A model generated the notes under the pieces. The model made no database searches, was not told the DNA's origin, and saw only the letters and a program-made list of their open reading frames with translations. Both the position numbers and the translations under genes were made by a program. A stretch of 64,000 bases of DNA, from NCBI GenBank assembly GCA_041396965.1, contig JAWKXN010000001.1, positions 1,426,001-1,490,000 of the forward strand, in the 5' to 3' direction. Below are positions 51,459 to 61,449 of this stretch, piece by piece. Each line of letters starts with the position of its first letter. The stretch's first letter is position 1. The DNA is from Rickettsiales bacterium (GTDB lineage: Bacteria > Pseudomonadota > Alphaproteobacteria > Rickettsiales > SXRF01).

Positions 51459-52679
51459 TTAACTTCTGTAACTACCATTTATATCTATATAGCCATGCGT
51501 TAAATCACATGTATAAACGGTAGCAGACTTATCACCAACTCCAACATCAACATCTATTACTATGTCTCTTCCCTGCATATGAGGAACTATAATTTTCTCA
51601 TCATACGCCGGATCCGCCTGTCCGTTTTTAGCGACACTTACTCCACCAATAGAAATACACAATTTATCACGATCAGCTTTCTCACCGGCTTTGCCAACCG
51701 CCATAACTATCCGCCCCCAATTAGCGTCAGATGCCGCTATTGCCGTCTTAACAAGCGGTGAGTTAGCTATGCTCATAGCTATTTTCTTCGCCGCTTTTTT
51801 TGATTCAGCGCCACTTACATTTATGGTAACTAATTTTTCAGCTCCCTCACCATCCTTCACTATCTGCATGGCAAGACTATGCATAACCTCCGATAGCGCT
51901 CTTTTGAAATCAGCATACTCACTTTCTGTATCACCTGCCTTATTACCAGCTTTACCGGTCGCGAACACCAGCAAAGTATCACTGGTTGAGGTATCTCCAT
52001 CAACGGTTATGCTATTAAAACTTTTCTCATTAATTTCAGTCACAAATTTTTGTAGAATATTTTGTGGAATATCAGCGTCAGTAAATATAAACGCCAGCAT
52101 AGTCGCCATGTCTGGTGCTATCATCCCAGAACCTTTAGCTATACCGTTAATAACAACCTTAGTATCATTAACAACCGCCTCAGCACTTGCCATTTTATGA
52201 TAAGTGTCAGTGGTCATTATAGCGCGAGCCGCCTCTTCCCACCTGTCTGGCTCTAACTTGTTATAAACTTCCCACAAAACATCAGTAATTTTTTCATCGG
52301 GCAATTTCTCACCGATAACACCGGTTGAAGCAGTAAAAACCTGCTCTTTTGGACAAGCGGCGATTTTAGCGGCACTTCCCATTATCCGCCTTACCGAGTC
52401 ATCACCATCACTTCCGGTAAAAGCGTTAGCATTGCCAGAATTAACTAATAATATCCTCGCCACACCACCTTCTAATGATTCCCGACAAGCAAGCACCGCC
52501 GCCGAAGCGGTAAGGGATTTGGTAAACACACCGGCTACTTTAGTAGCTTCCGTAACCTCAACCAACAAAACATCTGTACGCCCCTTATAACGCACACCAC
52601 AAGCCGCTATCGCAAGGCGCACACCAGCTATTACCGGCAACTTCGGATAGTCCACAGGTGCTAGCGGCGACACTTTCAT
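51459..52679 (-). CDS. argJ: bifunctional ornithine acetyltransferase ArgJ
   Basis: A 406-residue arginine biosynthesis enzyme transferring acetyl groups between ornithine and glutamate. It is autoprocessed: the cleavage site and nucleophile Thr lie at about residue 193 in KGSGMIAPDMATMLAFIFTD. The N-terminal AIAACGVRYKGRTDVLLVEV and C-terminal ANWGRIVMAVGKAGEKADRD are typical. It is followed by mutT and preceded after 3 bases by the parvulin gene. Confidence 0.95.
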   Translation of the reverse strand: MKVSPLAPVDYPKLPVIAGVRLAIAACGVRYKGRTDVLLVEVTEATKVAGVFTKSLTASAAVLACRESLEGGVARILLVNSGNANAFTGSDGDDSVRRIMGSAAKIAACPKEQVFTASTGVIGEKLPDEKITDVLWEVYNKLEPDRWEEAARAIMTTDTYHKMASAEAVVNDTKVVINGIAKGSGMIAPDMATMLAFIFTDADIPQNILQKFVTEINEKSFNSITVDGDTSTSDTLLVFATGKAGNKAGDTESEYADFKRALSEVMHSLAMQIVKDGEGAEKLVTINVSGAESKKAAKKIAMSIANSPLVKTAIAASDANWGRIVMAVGKAGEKADRDKLCISIGGVSVAKNGQADPAYDEKIIVPHMQGRDIVIDVDVGVGDKSATVYTCDLTHGYIDINGSYRS

Positions 52680-52682
52680 ACC

Positions 52683-53597
52683 CTATTTTTTAGCATTATC
52701 AGGCAGGGAAAGATCAAATTTCTTCTCTTTACCGTTTTCATCAAAATATTTTATTGAGGCTTTTTTCAATAGTCCTTCAACATATTGCTTTAACTTATCA
52801 TTTTTTATTTGCGCCTCAAGAACTGGTTTACTTTCCTCAAAGCTAGCTATTTTAAGCGGACGACGATCCTCAAGCTTAATAATATGCCAACCGAAAGCAC
52901 TCTTAACTGGCTTTGATATTTCTCCCTTTTTCAGTTTGAACGCGGCATTAGAAAATTCAGGAACCATTTTATCTTGAGCGAACCAACCCAGATCACCACC
53001 ATTAACACCAGTGCCTTTATCCGCCGATTTTTCTTTAGCTATCTTATCAAAATCACCACCTTTTTTCAGTGAGTCATAAATTTTATTGGCTTCTTCCTCA
53101 CTATCAACCAATATGTGCTTAGCTTTTACTTCTTCCTTACCCTTACTTTCATTGACTTTAGCGTCATAAGCTTTTTTAATTTCAGCGTCAGTTACCATGC
53201 TTTTTGATTTATCTTCCATAAATACTTGCATAACTAATTGTCTACGCAAAGCGTCAACACGTTTTTTAACCGATTCATCATTCTCAAAACCGGCCTTTTC
53301 GGCTTCTTTATAAATAAGTCTCTCAGTTATTAAACCACGCAGTATATTCTGACGCATTTTCTCATCAAATTTATTAAAATCAGGGGCTTTTCCCTCAGCG
53401 AACAACCCTTCCCAAACCTTTATTACTTCTGAGTTTTTCAGACTATCATCACCAACTTTAATGATAGTATAATCTTTGACGCTACCCTTATCATCCTTCG
53501 CCTGTAATGGGTTGTTAATAGCGGTAATAAAAACAGAGGCGGAAAAAACAATAGCAGCGGCGGAAGTCATCAAACCAGAGCGAAAAAATCTATCCAT
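52683..53597 (-). CDS. parvulin-type peptidyl-prolyl isomerase (PrsA/SurA-like)
   Basis: About 304 residues. The signal peptide or anchor is MTSAAAIVFSASVFITAINN. A SurA-N-like helical region (residues ~50-155) precedes a parvulin domain (VKAKHILVDSEEEANKIYDS, GGDLGWFAQDKMVPEFSNAA, and FGWHIIKLEDRRP). It would fold proteins in the periplasm. The start is the ATG at 53597 with AAGGG upstream. Position next to secA suits a secretion chaperone. Confidence 0.9.
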   Translation of the reverse strand: MDRFFRSGLMTSAAAIVFSASVFITAINNPLQAKDDKGSVKDYTIIKVGDDSLKNSEVIKVWEGLFAEGKAPDFNKFDEKMRQNILRGLITERLIYKEAEKAGFENDESVKKRVDALRRQLVMQVFMEDKSKSMVTDAEIKKAYDAKVNESKGKEEVKAKHILVDSEEEANKIYDSLKKGGDFDKIAKEKSADKGTGVNGGDLGWFAQDKMVPEFSNAAFKLKKGEISKPVKSAFGWHIIKLEDRRPLKIASFEESKPVLEAQIKNDKLKQYVEGLLKKASIKYFDENGKEKKFDLSLPDNAKK

Positions 53598-53769
53598 AAC
53601 ATACCCTTCATTATTATTTTGATACACATAAGTAATTCATATAACTTAAAGACCAGATAGAACATTATAAGCACATGTTCAATATTAATTTATAAAATAT
53701 ATTCCATCCCCCGTTGACTTCATAAGAATAAACACCTATCTAATCCGATGTGATAAATAGATTAATGAT

Positions 53770-56565
53770 ATGATAAACACATTCGCTAAAAAAATATTCG
53801 GCTCCGCCAATGACCGTTTCATAAAATCTCTCCAGCCAAGACTGCGTCAAATAAACGAGCTTGAAGAACAGATGGTGAAGCTCTCTGATGACGAGTTAAA
53901 GGGCAGAACAACTTGGTTCAGAGAACGTCTAAGTGGTGGTGAGTCACTTGATAACATACTGGCGGAAGCCTTCGCTACCGTTCGTGAAGCCGGAAAACGT
54001 GTTCTTGGAATGCGCCATTTTGATGTGCAATTGATCGGAGGTATGGTTTTACATCAAGGCATGATCGCCGAAATGCGAACAGGAGAAGGAAAAACCTTAG
54101 TTTGTACTCTAGCTGCCTACCTCAACGCCCTTCCGGCAAAAGGCGTGCATGTAGTGACAGTAAATGACTATTTAGCACAACGTGACTCTGAGTGGATGGG
54201 ACAATTACATGAATATTTAGGTCTTACGGTTGGCTGTATCACTAATGATATGAGTGATGAAGAACGCAAAGCCGCTTATAATTGTGATATAACATACGCT
54301 ACCAATAACGAGCTTGGCTTTGATTATCTTCGTGACAATATGAAATTCACCAAAGAAGCTATGGTACAGCGTAAGTTCGCTTATGCCGTAATTGATGAGG
54401 TTGACTCAATACTTATAGATGAAGCCCGTACACCACTTATAATATCAGGACCAACAGAGGATAATTCCGAGTTATACACTAAAATTGACCGTCTAGTCGC
54501 GAAATTAGTGGAAGAAGATTACGAGAAAGATGAGAAACAGCGTAGCGTTACCCTTACTGATAAAGGAGTTTTGCATATGGAAACTATGCTAAACACAAAC
54601 GGTATGTTGGCAGAAAACGCGTCTATCTATGATATTGATAACGTTTCGTTTGTTCATCATATAAATCAATCTCTACGTGCTCATACATTATTTACCGCTG
54701 ATGTTGACTATATAGTAAAAGATAACAAAGTTATTATTATTGATGAATTTACCGGCAGGATGATGGAAGGTCGCCGTTATTCTGATGGTCTTCACCAAGC
54801 GTTAGAAGCCAAAGAAAATGTTGAGATACAAAACGAGAATCAAACTCTCGCCTCAATAACCTTCCAAAATTATTTCCGCATGTATCCAAAACTGGCGGGC
54901 ATGACTGGAACCGCTATGACTGAGGCTAGTGAGTTTCGTGATATATACAATCTTGAGGTTATTGATATTCCAACTAACCAAGAAGTAAAAAGAATAGATA
55001 ATAATGATGAAATATACCGCACCGCAGCAGAAAAATACCGTGCTGTGTTCATACAAATAGCAAAAGCTTATAAAGGTGGTCAACCTAGCCTTGTTGGCAC
55101 TGTGTCTATTGAAAAATCTGAATATATCTCAAAAATACTTGGCGACCGTAATTATATAAAAGAAACTGCGGAAATCGTTATGAAAGAAGCGAATGAGGCT
55201 TTTGAGATAGTAAACTCCTTAAAAGACGGAGAGAAAAAAGAAAAATACAAGAAAGAGGCTGATGAGATTAAGGAACTAGCTAATTATCTGATAGATATTA
55301 GCAAATTAAAAACCCCAATACCACACCAAGTATTGAATGCCCGCTACCATGAAAAAGAAGCTCATATCATCGCTCAGGCCGGAAGACCGTCGGCTGTTAC
55401 CATAGCTACCAACATGGCAGGACGTGGAACTGATATAATGCTTGGTGGTAACGCTGAAATGCGAATAATAAATGAACTAGGGGAAAACCCATCCCCCGCT
55501 GATAAAAGCCGTGTGGAAATGGAAGTTGAACGTGATAAGGAAGCAGTGAGAAATGCTGGTGGATTATTTGTTATAGCTACCGAAAGACATGAATCCAGAA
55601 GGATAGATAATCAGCTTCGTGGTCGCTCAGGGCGACAAGGAGATCCAGGAGAATCAAAATTCTATATTTCTATGGAAGATGACCTCATGAGAATCTTTGG
55701 AGGCGAGAAGATTGAAGGCTTGTTACAAAAGCTTGGAATGAAAGAAAATGAGGCCATATTATCACCATTAATGAACAAAGCTATTGAAAGAGCTCAACAA
55801 AAAGTGGAGCATCGCAATTATGATATGCGTAAAAATCTACTAAAATATGATAACGTAATGAATGATCAGCGTACTGTTATCTATGAGCAACGTGTTGATT
55901 TGATGGAGTCTGAATCCGTATCTGAGACTATTGATGATATGCGCGAGGAAGTTATAGATGACATGGTACTTAGATACATACCACCGAAAGAATATGCTGA
56001 TTCTTGGCAGACTGAATCATTAGAAAAGGAACTATTCCATGTGTTTGGTCTACATATTCCAGCCTCTGATTGGGCAAAAGAGGAAGGAATAGCTGATGAT
56101 GAGATAAAACAACGTGTTAAAGAACTAGTAAATGAACATTTTATCACCAAAGCTGGTAAATACGGTGATGACATCATGAAAATGGCAGAAAAAAGAATAT
56201 TATTACAAACTCTTGATCAGCTATGGAAAGACCATCTTCTATCACTTGACCACCTTCGTCAAGGTATCCATCTACGTGGATATGGTCAGAAAGATCCTCT
56301 AAATGAATATAAACAAGAAGCATTTTCTCTATTTGAAACAATGCTTTCACAGCTTCGTGAATTAGTTGTAAGCAGGCTTTCACATCTGGAGATACATTTT
56401 GACAACCCTATCTCAGCCACCCCTCCCACTCCCAAACAAAAAATGTTTGAAAACAGACAAGATGGTGATGATAAAAAGCAATATCAAGAAAAGGTAGGGC
56501 GTAATCAACCATGTCCATGCGGCAGCGGTAAAAAATATAAACATTGTCATGGCGCTATAAACTGA
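53770..56565 (+). CDS. secA: preprotein translocase ATPase SecA
   Basis: A 931-residue motor of the Sec pathway. Motifs are EMRTGEGKTLVCTLAAYLNA (Walker A), FAYAVIDEVDSILIDEARTP (Walker B/DEAD-like), VTIATNMAGRGTDIMLGGNA, and IDNQLRGRSGRQGDPGESKF (motif VI). The C-terminal zinc-binding SEC-C tail is GRNQPCPCGSGKKYKHCHGA, intact. Length is normal for Alphaproteobacteria. It diverges from the parvulin gene over a 172-base spacer. Confidence 0.97.
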   Translation: MINTFAKKIFGSANDRFIKSLQPRLRQINELEEQMVKLSDDELKGRTTWFRERLSGGESLDNILAEAFATVREAGKRVLGMRHFDVQLIGGMVLHQGMIAEMRTGEGKTLVCTLAAYLNALPAKGVHVVTVNDYLAQRDSEWMGQLHEYLGLTVGCITNDMSDEERKAAYNCDITYATNNELGFDYLRDNMKFTKEAMVQRKFAYAVIDEVDSILIDEARTPLIISGPTEDNSELYTKIDRLVAKLVEEDYEKDEKQRSVTLTDKGVLHMETMLNTNGMLAENASIYDIDNVSFVHHINQSLRAHTLFTADVDYIVKDNKVIIIDEFTGRMMEGRRYSDGLHQALEAKENVEIQNENQTLASITFQNYFRMYPKLAGMTGTAMTEASEFRDIYNLEVIDIPTNQEVKRIDNNDEIYRTAAEKYRAVFIQIAKAYKGGQPSLVGTVSIEKSEYISKILGDRNYIKETAEIVMKEANEAFEIVNSLKDGEKKEKYKKEADEIKELANYLIDISKLKTPIPHQVLNARYHEKEAHIIAQAGRPSAVTIATNMAGRGTDIMLGGNAEMRIINELGENPSPADKSRVEMEVERDKEAVRNAGGLFVIATERHESRRIDNQLRGRSGRQGDPGESKFYISMEDDLMRIFGGEKIEGLLQKLGMKENEAILSPLMNKAIERAQQKVEHRNYDMRKNLLKYDNVMNDQRTVIYEQRVDLMESESVSETIDDMREEVIDDMVLRYIPPKEYADSWQTESLEKELFHVFGLHIPASDWAKEEGIADDEIKQRVKELVNEHFITKAGKYGDDIMKMAEKRILLQTLDQLWKDHLLSLDHLRQGIHLRGYGQKDPLNEYKQEAFSLFETMLSQLRELVVSRLSHLEIHFDNPISATPPTPKQKMFENRQDGDDKKQYQEKVGRNQPCPCGSGKKYKHCHGAIN

Positions 56566-56702
56566 TAACTAGAGAGTTCTTCCCAGCCCTTAATCTATAG
56601 TAACTTGTCTCGCCGTAGCACACAAGCGCAAAGGTAGATGGGACATTGCCGAAAGCTCACTCGGTCTGACTTACCGAGCTTCTTATTCCCTAACCACCAA
56701 TC

Positions 56703-56737
56703 CCTAGTCTCTAGTATCTAGCACCTAGAACCTAAAC
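56703..56737 (+). repeat. heptanucleotide repeat tract [CCTAGNN]n
   Basis: Units read CCTAGTC, TCTAGTA, TCTAGCA, CCTAGAA, CCTAAAC. It lies between secA and the small minus-strand gene and overlaps the last codons of the latter. The preceding spacer (56566-56700) also contains AAGCTC/GAGCTT arms, a possible terminator for secA. Confidence 0.7.
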
Positions 56738-57123
56738 TTATAATTAACCATTAGACTATTAGTTTTAGCGCTATACTCAAAATTTGAGTCATCAGGAACA
56801 TAACGTAACTCTATCTGCTTAGAGTTTATTTTAGGAGATAATTTATAACGCAATGACAAAGTTCCATCATACATTTCACGTTTATGGAGTGTTAAATACC
56901 CATCCTTAGTATGTTTGTTAACAATTTGAATAAATGATATTATTTTTGGATTATCCACCCCTACTGTATTCATCATAATCAGTAGTTTTTCCATTTTTTT
57001 ACGCTTGAGCTCTACCTTGACATTTTCACTAGAATGTCTGTTTTTATCGGCAGCTATTGCTACGTCTGACCAAATTAATAAATCAAGTAGTAATGCCACC
57101 ACTATTGCCGACCGCATTACCAT
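56725..57123 (-). CDS. small exported hypothetical protein
   Basis: A 132-residue protein with a signal peptide (SAIVVALLLDLLIWSDVAIAA) and a mature part that starts charged (KNRHSSENVKVELKRKKMEK) and ends with alternating hydrophobic residues (RYKLSPKINSKQIELRYVPD), suggesting a beta-rich fold. Its last codons overlap a heptanucleotide repeat tract. No family was recognised. Confidence 0.6.
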   Translation of the reverse strand: MVMRSAIVVALLLDLLIWSDVAIAADKNRHSSENVKVELKRKKMEKLLIMMNTVGVDNPKIISFIQIVNKHTKDGYLTLHKREMYDGTLSLRYKLSPKINSKQIELRYVPDDSNFEYSAKTNSLMVNYKFRF

Positions 57124-57287
57124 TCTTCATAGTATCACAAAACAGCAGAAAACAACAGATATTTTTTAATAAATAGTTAATTTATACCGCATAGCAACAT
57201 AGCAATAAAAAACTATAGATAATTCTCCATGCAATAACATCTACTATGACAAATCATTGTGCGATACAGCATAAATTCGCATACTAT

Positions 57288-57569
57288 TTACCTATTACCA
57301 GATATAATCTCAGCAAGTAGTTCTTTCCTACGAAAATAAGTATCAATAGCTTTTTCTAACTTAGGCCAGCTAAAACCTGTCTCGCCATCAAACTGCTCAT
57401 TAGCTATCATAAAAACCTCCATTGCCTCCCGATTGGTAAGCGATGGCAGGTTTTTCTGCTCACATATAAAATGGATATCATCCACATGCCATAAATTATC
57501 TACAAAATAACCATTAACTTTCAATAACTCACGTGCTGTTTCAACAGCCTTCTTATTAATTACACTCAT
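57288..57569 (-). CDS. small hypothetical protein (93 aa)
   Basis: A 93-residue hydrophilic protein with a probable helix-strand-helix layout: AVETARELLKVNGYFVDNLW, VDDIHFICEQKNLPSLTNRE, and SWPKLEKAIDTYFRRKELLA. The pattern NLWHVDDI..IC......L.....AMEV is reminiscent of short phage-borne hypothetical proteins, but I cannot name a family. The stretch between it and dnaK is AT-rich. Confidence 0.55.
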   Translation of the reverse strand: MSVINKKAVETARELLKVNGYFVDNLWHVDDIHFICEQKNLPSLTNREAMEVFMIANEQFDGETGFSWPKLEKAIDTYFRRKELLAEIISGNR

Positions 57570-57878
57570 ATTATTAACCTTTATTAAAAAATATTTGCCA
57601 GAGCGTTAATAAAGATTAATAGTTAATTATTTATTAATAAAATTAACTAAATTACATTTTTTTCTTTTTTAATCACTTTTTTTCAAAAAATTTCATTTCA
57701 CCTGTTGTCTTTGGATTTTTAATTACTATATCTCCACCATAAATATTTTTCGTATAAAATAGCGCTAATCAGATAATTATGATTGTTTTTCAAAATGATA
57801 ACAATAACTGATTCTTAATAATACGAAACCAACCACACATTGTATAACGCATTGTATAAGTTTAAGGAGAGAAAGTTT
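57570..57878 (+). promoter_or_regulatory. AT-rich dnaK upstream region
   Basis: A 309-base spacer without an open frame, strongly A/T-rich with poly-T runs near 57656-57695. It must hold the dnaK promoter. I see no CIRCE element and no confident RpoH-type sequence. An AAGGAGAG ribosome site lies at 57864-57871. Confidence 0.4.
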
Positions 57879-59813
57879 ATGAGTAAAATTATAGGAATAG
57901 ATCTTGGAACCACCAATAGCTGTGTTTCAATAATGGAAGGTAGCCAAGTAAAAGTAATACATTCACAAGAAGGGCGTAACGTTGTTCCTTCCATAGTAGC
58001 ATTCACTGATGACGGAGAACGTCTAGTTGGAGATGGCGCGAAACGTCAGGCTGTAACCAACCCTGAGAACACACTTTTTGCTATTAAGCGCTTGATTGGA
58101 CGTAATTTTGAAGACCCTATGGTAAAAAAAGATATGGGGTTAGTTCCTTACAACATAGTAAAGGGTGATAATGGTGACGCTTGGGTTGAGGCGCAAGGTG
58201 AGAAATACTCGCCAAGCCAAATTTCCGCTTTTACCCTTACTAAGATGAAAGAAGTAGCCGAAGCCTATCTTGGCGAGAAAGTAACACAAGCGGTAATAAC
58301 TGTTCCTGCTTATTTTAATGACGCGCAACGTCAAGCGACTAAAGACGCTGGTAAAATAGCTGGTCTTGAGGTTCTGCGTATAATAAATGAGCCAACCGCC
58401 GCCGCTCTTGCTTATGGTCTTGATAAAGAGAAAAAAGACGGAAAAACCGTTGCCGTATATGATTTAGGTGGTGGTACTTTTGACGTATCAGTTCTTGAAA
58501 TTGACGATGGTGTATTTGAGGTTAAATCTACCAATGGTGATACTTTTCTTGGTGGCGAGGACTTTGATAAACGCATTATTGACTATCTTACCGAAGAATT
58601 CAAACGGGATCAGGGCATAGATTTACGCAATGACAAACGCTCATTGCAACGTTTGAAAGAAGCTGCTGAAAAAGCAAAAATTGAGCTTTCCAGTTCAATG
58701 CAAACCGATGTGAACCTACCATTCATAACCGCTGACGCTTCTGGTCCTAAACACCTTAATATAAAGCTTACTCGCGCAAAACTTGAAGGCTTGGTAGAGG
58801 ATCTAATTGAGAAAACAATTACCCCGTGTAAAGCCGCTCTTAAGGACGCTGGTCTTTCTGCGAAAGATATTGATGAGGTAATATTAGTCGGTGGTATGAC
58901 TCGTATGCCAAAAGTAATAGAAGCTGTTAAGAGCTTCTTTGGTAAGGAACCTCATAAAGGAGTGAATCCTGATGAAGTAGTGGCTATGGGCGCTGCTATT
59001 CAAGGTGCGGTACTAAAGGGTGACGTAAAAGACGTGCTACTCCTTGATGTGACTCCACTATCACTTGGTATTGAGACTCTTGGTGGCGTATTTACTCGTC
59101 TTATTGACCGTAATACCACAATACCTACTAAAAAATCACAGGTCTTCTCAACCGCTGATGATAACCAAACTGCCGTTACCATCCGTGTGTTTCAAGGTGA
59201 ACGTGAAATGGCGGCTGATAACAAACTTCTCGGTCAGTTTGATTTAGTAGGAATTCCAAACGCTCCTCGTGGTGTACCACAAATTGAGGTAACGTTTGAC
59301 ATTGACGCTAACGGTATCGTAAATGTTTCCGCTAAAGACAAAGCCACTGGAAAAGAACAACAGATCCGAATTCAAGCTTCTGGTGGACTTTCTGATGCTG
59401 ATATTGAAAAAATGGTCAAAGACGCTGAGTCACACGCTGAGGATGACAAAAAACGCCGTGATCTTATAGATAAGAAAAACCATGCGGACGGTCTCATCCA
59501 CAGTGCGGAGAAAAATCTTAAAGAACATGCTGATAAAATAGATAGTTCCGATAAAGAGGCTATTGAAAAGGATATAACGGCGTTGAAAGAAGCTTTAGAA
59601 AGTAATGACGCTGAAAAGATTGACCAAAAACTAGAAGCGCTTACTCAATCATCTATGAAGATAGGTGAAGTCATCTATAAAGCTGAACAAGAAAAAGCCG
59701 CCGCTTCTGGTGACGCTGAGTCTAGTGAGCAACAATCTTCTGGCGATGATGACGGCAAAGTAGTGGATGCCACATATGAGGAAGTTGATGATAAGAAAGA
59801 AAGCAATGGTTAA
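57879..59813 (+). CDS. dnaK: molecular chaperone DnaK (Hsp70)
   Basis: A 644-residue Hsp70. Actin-like ATPase signatures are IIGIDLGTTNSCVSIMEGSQ at the start, VAVYDLGGGTFDVSVLEIDD, and VILVGGMTRMPKVIEAVKSF. The substrate domain includes LLLDVTPLSLGIETLGGVFT, and a Glu/Asp-rich tail ends the protein. The start is the ATG at 57879 with an AAGGAG ribosome site, not an in-frame ATG 39 bases earlier. dnaJ follows after a strong hairpin. Confidence 0.97.
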   Translation: MSKIIGIDLGTTNSCVSIMEGSQVKVIHSQEGRNVVPSIVAFTDDGERLVGDGAKRQAVTNPENTLFAIKRLIGRNFEDPMVKKDMGLVPYNIVKGDNGDAWVEAQGEKYSPSQISAFTLTKMKEVAEAYLGEKVTQAVITVPAYFNDAQRQATKDAGKIAGLEVLRIINEPTAAALAYGLDKEKKDGKTVAVYDLGGGTFDVSVLEIDDGVFEVKSTNGDTFLGGEDFDKRIIDYLTEEFKRDQGIDLRNDKRSLQRLKEAAEKAKIELSSSMQTDVNLPFITADASGPKHLNIKLTRAKLEGLVEDLIEKTITPCKAALKDAGLSAKDIDEVILVGGMTRMPKVIEAVKSFFGKEPHKGVNPDEVVAMGAAIQGAVLKGDVKDVLLLDVTPLSLGIETLGGVFTRLIDRNTTIPTKKSQVFSTADDNQTAVTIRVFQGEREMAADNKLLGQFDLVGIPNAPRGVPQIEVTFDIDANGIVNVSAKDKATGKEQQIRIQASGGLSDADIEKMVKDAESHAEDDKKRRDLIDKKNHADGLIHSAEKNLKEHADKIDSSDKEAIEKDITALKEALESNDAEKIDQKLEALTQSSMKIGEVIYKAEQEKAAASGDAESSEQQSSGDDDGKVVDATYEEVDDKKESNG

Positions 59814-59848
59814 TGCTAACTATTAGTCCGTCATAGCCTAAAAATTAA

Positions 59849-59887
59849 AGACGAAGTAATCATGAGGAAATCGTGATTACTTCGTCT
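59849..59887 (+). terminator. strong hairpin between dnaK and dnaJ
   Basis: AGACGAAGTAATCA (59849-59862) pairs perfectly with TGATTACTTCGTCT (59874-59887) across an 11-base loop: a 14-bp stem. It is followed by GCTTTATACTTGTTTT. It probably ends or attenuates dnaK transcripts, lowering dnaJ relative to dnaK, and would leave dnaJ in need of its own promoter. Confidence 0.8.
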
Positions 59888-59890
59888 GCT

Positions 59891-59916
59891 TTATACTTGT
59901 TTTGGATAATTTTTAT
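59891..59916 (+). repeat. 26-bp repeat shared with the rapZ upstream region (copy 2)
   Basis: Identical over 26 bases to 41105-41130. It sits right after the dnaK hairpin and 52 bases before dnaJ, where a dnaJ promoter would be expected. It could contain a promoter element common to both genes. Confidence 0.6.
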
Positions 59917-59968
59917 ACAAAATTGAGTATAGTAATGTTTAACCTCATAAAATTATCAAAACTAAATT

Positions 59969-61105
59969 ATGTCCAAAGATTATTATCAGATACTAGGCGT
60001 TCCCAAAGGCGTATCACCAGATGAACTAAAAAAGGCCTACCGCAAATTGGCAATGAAATATCACCCTGACCGTAATCCTAATGACAAGGAAGCGGAAAGT
60101 AAGTTCAAAGAAATCAGTCACGCTTATGATATACTTTCCGATGAGCAAAAGCGTGCGGCTTATGATAGATACGGACATGACGCTTTCACACAAGGCGGAA
60201 TGGGCGGTGCCGCCGGAGCTGGCGCTGGAGGTTTTGACTTCTCATCAGGATTCGCCGATATTTTTGAGGATCTATTTGGTATGGGTAGAGGTGGCGGTGG
60301 CGGAGGTCGCGCGTCATCAAATAGTGGATCCGACCTACGTTATAATATGAATGTTACTTTAGAAGAAGCTTTCAAGGGTAAAAGTGAGACCATAAAAATC
60401 ACCACAGCCGCCACTTGTGATTCATGTAGTGGCAGTGGCGCGGCGGATGGCAGCAAACCAATAAGCTGCGGCACATGTAATGGTAGTGGTCGCATCCGCT
60501 CAACTCAAGGCTTCTTCTCGGTTGAACGCACTTGTACAAGCTGCGGTGGTATGGGTAAAACCATAAAAGACCCTTGTAAAAAATGTGCTGGTAGCGGCAG
60601 AGTCCGTAAAGAGAAAAAGCTATCCGTAAACATCCCAGCCGGTGTTGAGGAAGGAACTAGAATCAGACTAAGTGGTGAAGGAGAAGCAGGTATCAGAGGC
60701 GGTGCTAGCGGTGATCTTTATATATTCATTGGCGTAAAACCGCATGGTTTGTTTATACGTGACGGCGCTAATATACATTGTAATATCCCAATAAAAATGA
60801 TGACTGCCGCTCTCGGTGGAGCTATTGAGGTTCCAACCATTGAGGGCACAAGGGTAAAAGTAAATGTTCCTGAAGGCACACAGCATGGTCATCAAATGCG
60901 TCTGCGTGGCAAGGGTATGTCAATAATCAACTCTGGTAGTAGAGGTGATATGTATATCCATACTCTGGTAGAAACCCCTACAAAGCTCAATAAAAAACAA
61001 AAAGAACTGCTAAAAGAATTTGAAAAAGCTGGAAAAAACACCAGTCCACAGTCAGATAGCTTCTTTGATAAAGTAAAAGATTTCTGGGCGGATTTGAAGG
61101 ATTGA
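59969..61105 (+). CDS. dnaJ: co-chaperone DnaJ (Hsp40)
   Basis: A 378-residue type I J-protein. The J domain has the essential HPD in AMKYHPDRNPNDKE, then a Gly-rich linker (residues ~78-115). The zinc-binding domain has four CxxCxGxG-type repeats: CDSCSGSG, CGTCNGSG, CTSCGGMG and CKKCAGSG. A C-terminal substrate-binding domain follows. It stimulates DnaK ATPase and delivers clients. It follows dnaK in the common order, separated by a hairpin. Confidence 0.96.
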   Translation: MSKDYYQILGVPKGVSPDELKKAYRKLAMKYHPDRNPNDKEAESKFKEISHAYDILSDEQKRAAYDRYGHDAFTQGGMGGAAGAGAGGFDFSSGFADIFEDLFGMGRGGGGGGRASSNSGSDLRYNMNVTLEEAFKGKSETIKITTAATCDSCSGSGAADGSKPISCGTCNGSGRIRSTQGFFSVERTCTSCGGMGKTIKDPCKKCAGSGRVRKEKKLSVNIPAGVEEGTRIRLSGEGEAGIRGGASGDLYIFIGVKPHGLFIRDGANIHCNIPIKMMTAALGGAIEVPTIEGTRVKVNVPEGTQHGHQMRLRGKGMSIINSGSRGDMYIHTLVETPTKLNKKQKELLKEFEKAGKNTSPQSDSFFDKVKDFWADLKD

Positions 61106-61202
61106 GTTTTTAATATTATTGTATGGAAGTGGTAAATTCTTGTTTTTATCGTCCCTTACTAGGTTAAAATCACTGTATTTATATAGTAAAATATAGGATC
61201 TT

Positions 61203-61282
61203 GTCATTCCCGCGTAGGCGGGAATCTATGTTGCAATGCCTCTGAAAGCGGATAAAGAGATTCCTGCCTTCGCAGGAATGAC
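61203..61282. repeat. dispersed palindromic repeat, 80 bp
   Basis: GTCATTCCCGCGTAGGCGGG at the left and TCCTGCCTTCGCAGGAATGA at the right are each hairpins and are inverted relative to each other. They resemble the palindromic repeats widespread in alphaproteobacterial genomes. It lies in the 344-base spacer between dnaJ and a small gene; nothing else is seen there except a TTAACAAGGAG ribosome site at the downstream end. Confidence 0.75.
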
Positions 61283-61449
61283 GGATATAAAGAGTGATTT
61301 ATTACCTTTATCCAACCTACCGACTTTGAGTTGTTAGTGGTTGAGCTATTGCAAAATATCTTTTGTCATAAAACTATCATAAAAATTAACTTGTTATAAC
61401 AACATCATCTTGTTAGCATTAATCAGGCGATTTTAACAAGGAGTTTATT

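Noticed and set aside
51691..52200. 169-codon plus-strand frame within argJ
   Set aside because: argJ is full length with its catalytic motif on the minus strand, so this is a shadow.
57288..57569. DsrC/TusE family assignment for the 93-residue protein
   Set aside because: The conserved C-terminal Cys and the DsrC sequence pattern are absent.
57570..57878. CIRCE element or RpoH promoter upstream of dnaK
   Set aside because: No TTAGCACTC-type inverted repeat and no convincing CTTGAA-type box; only the AT-rich character is clear.
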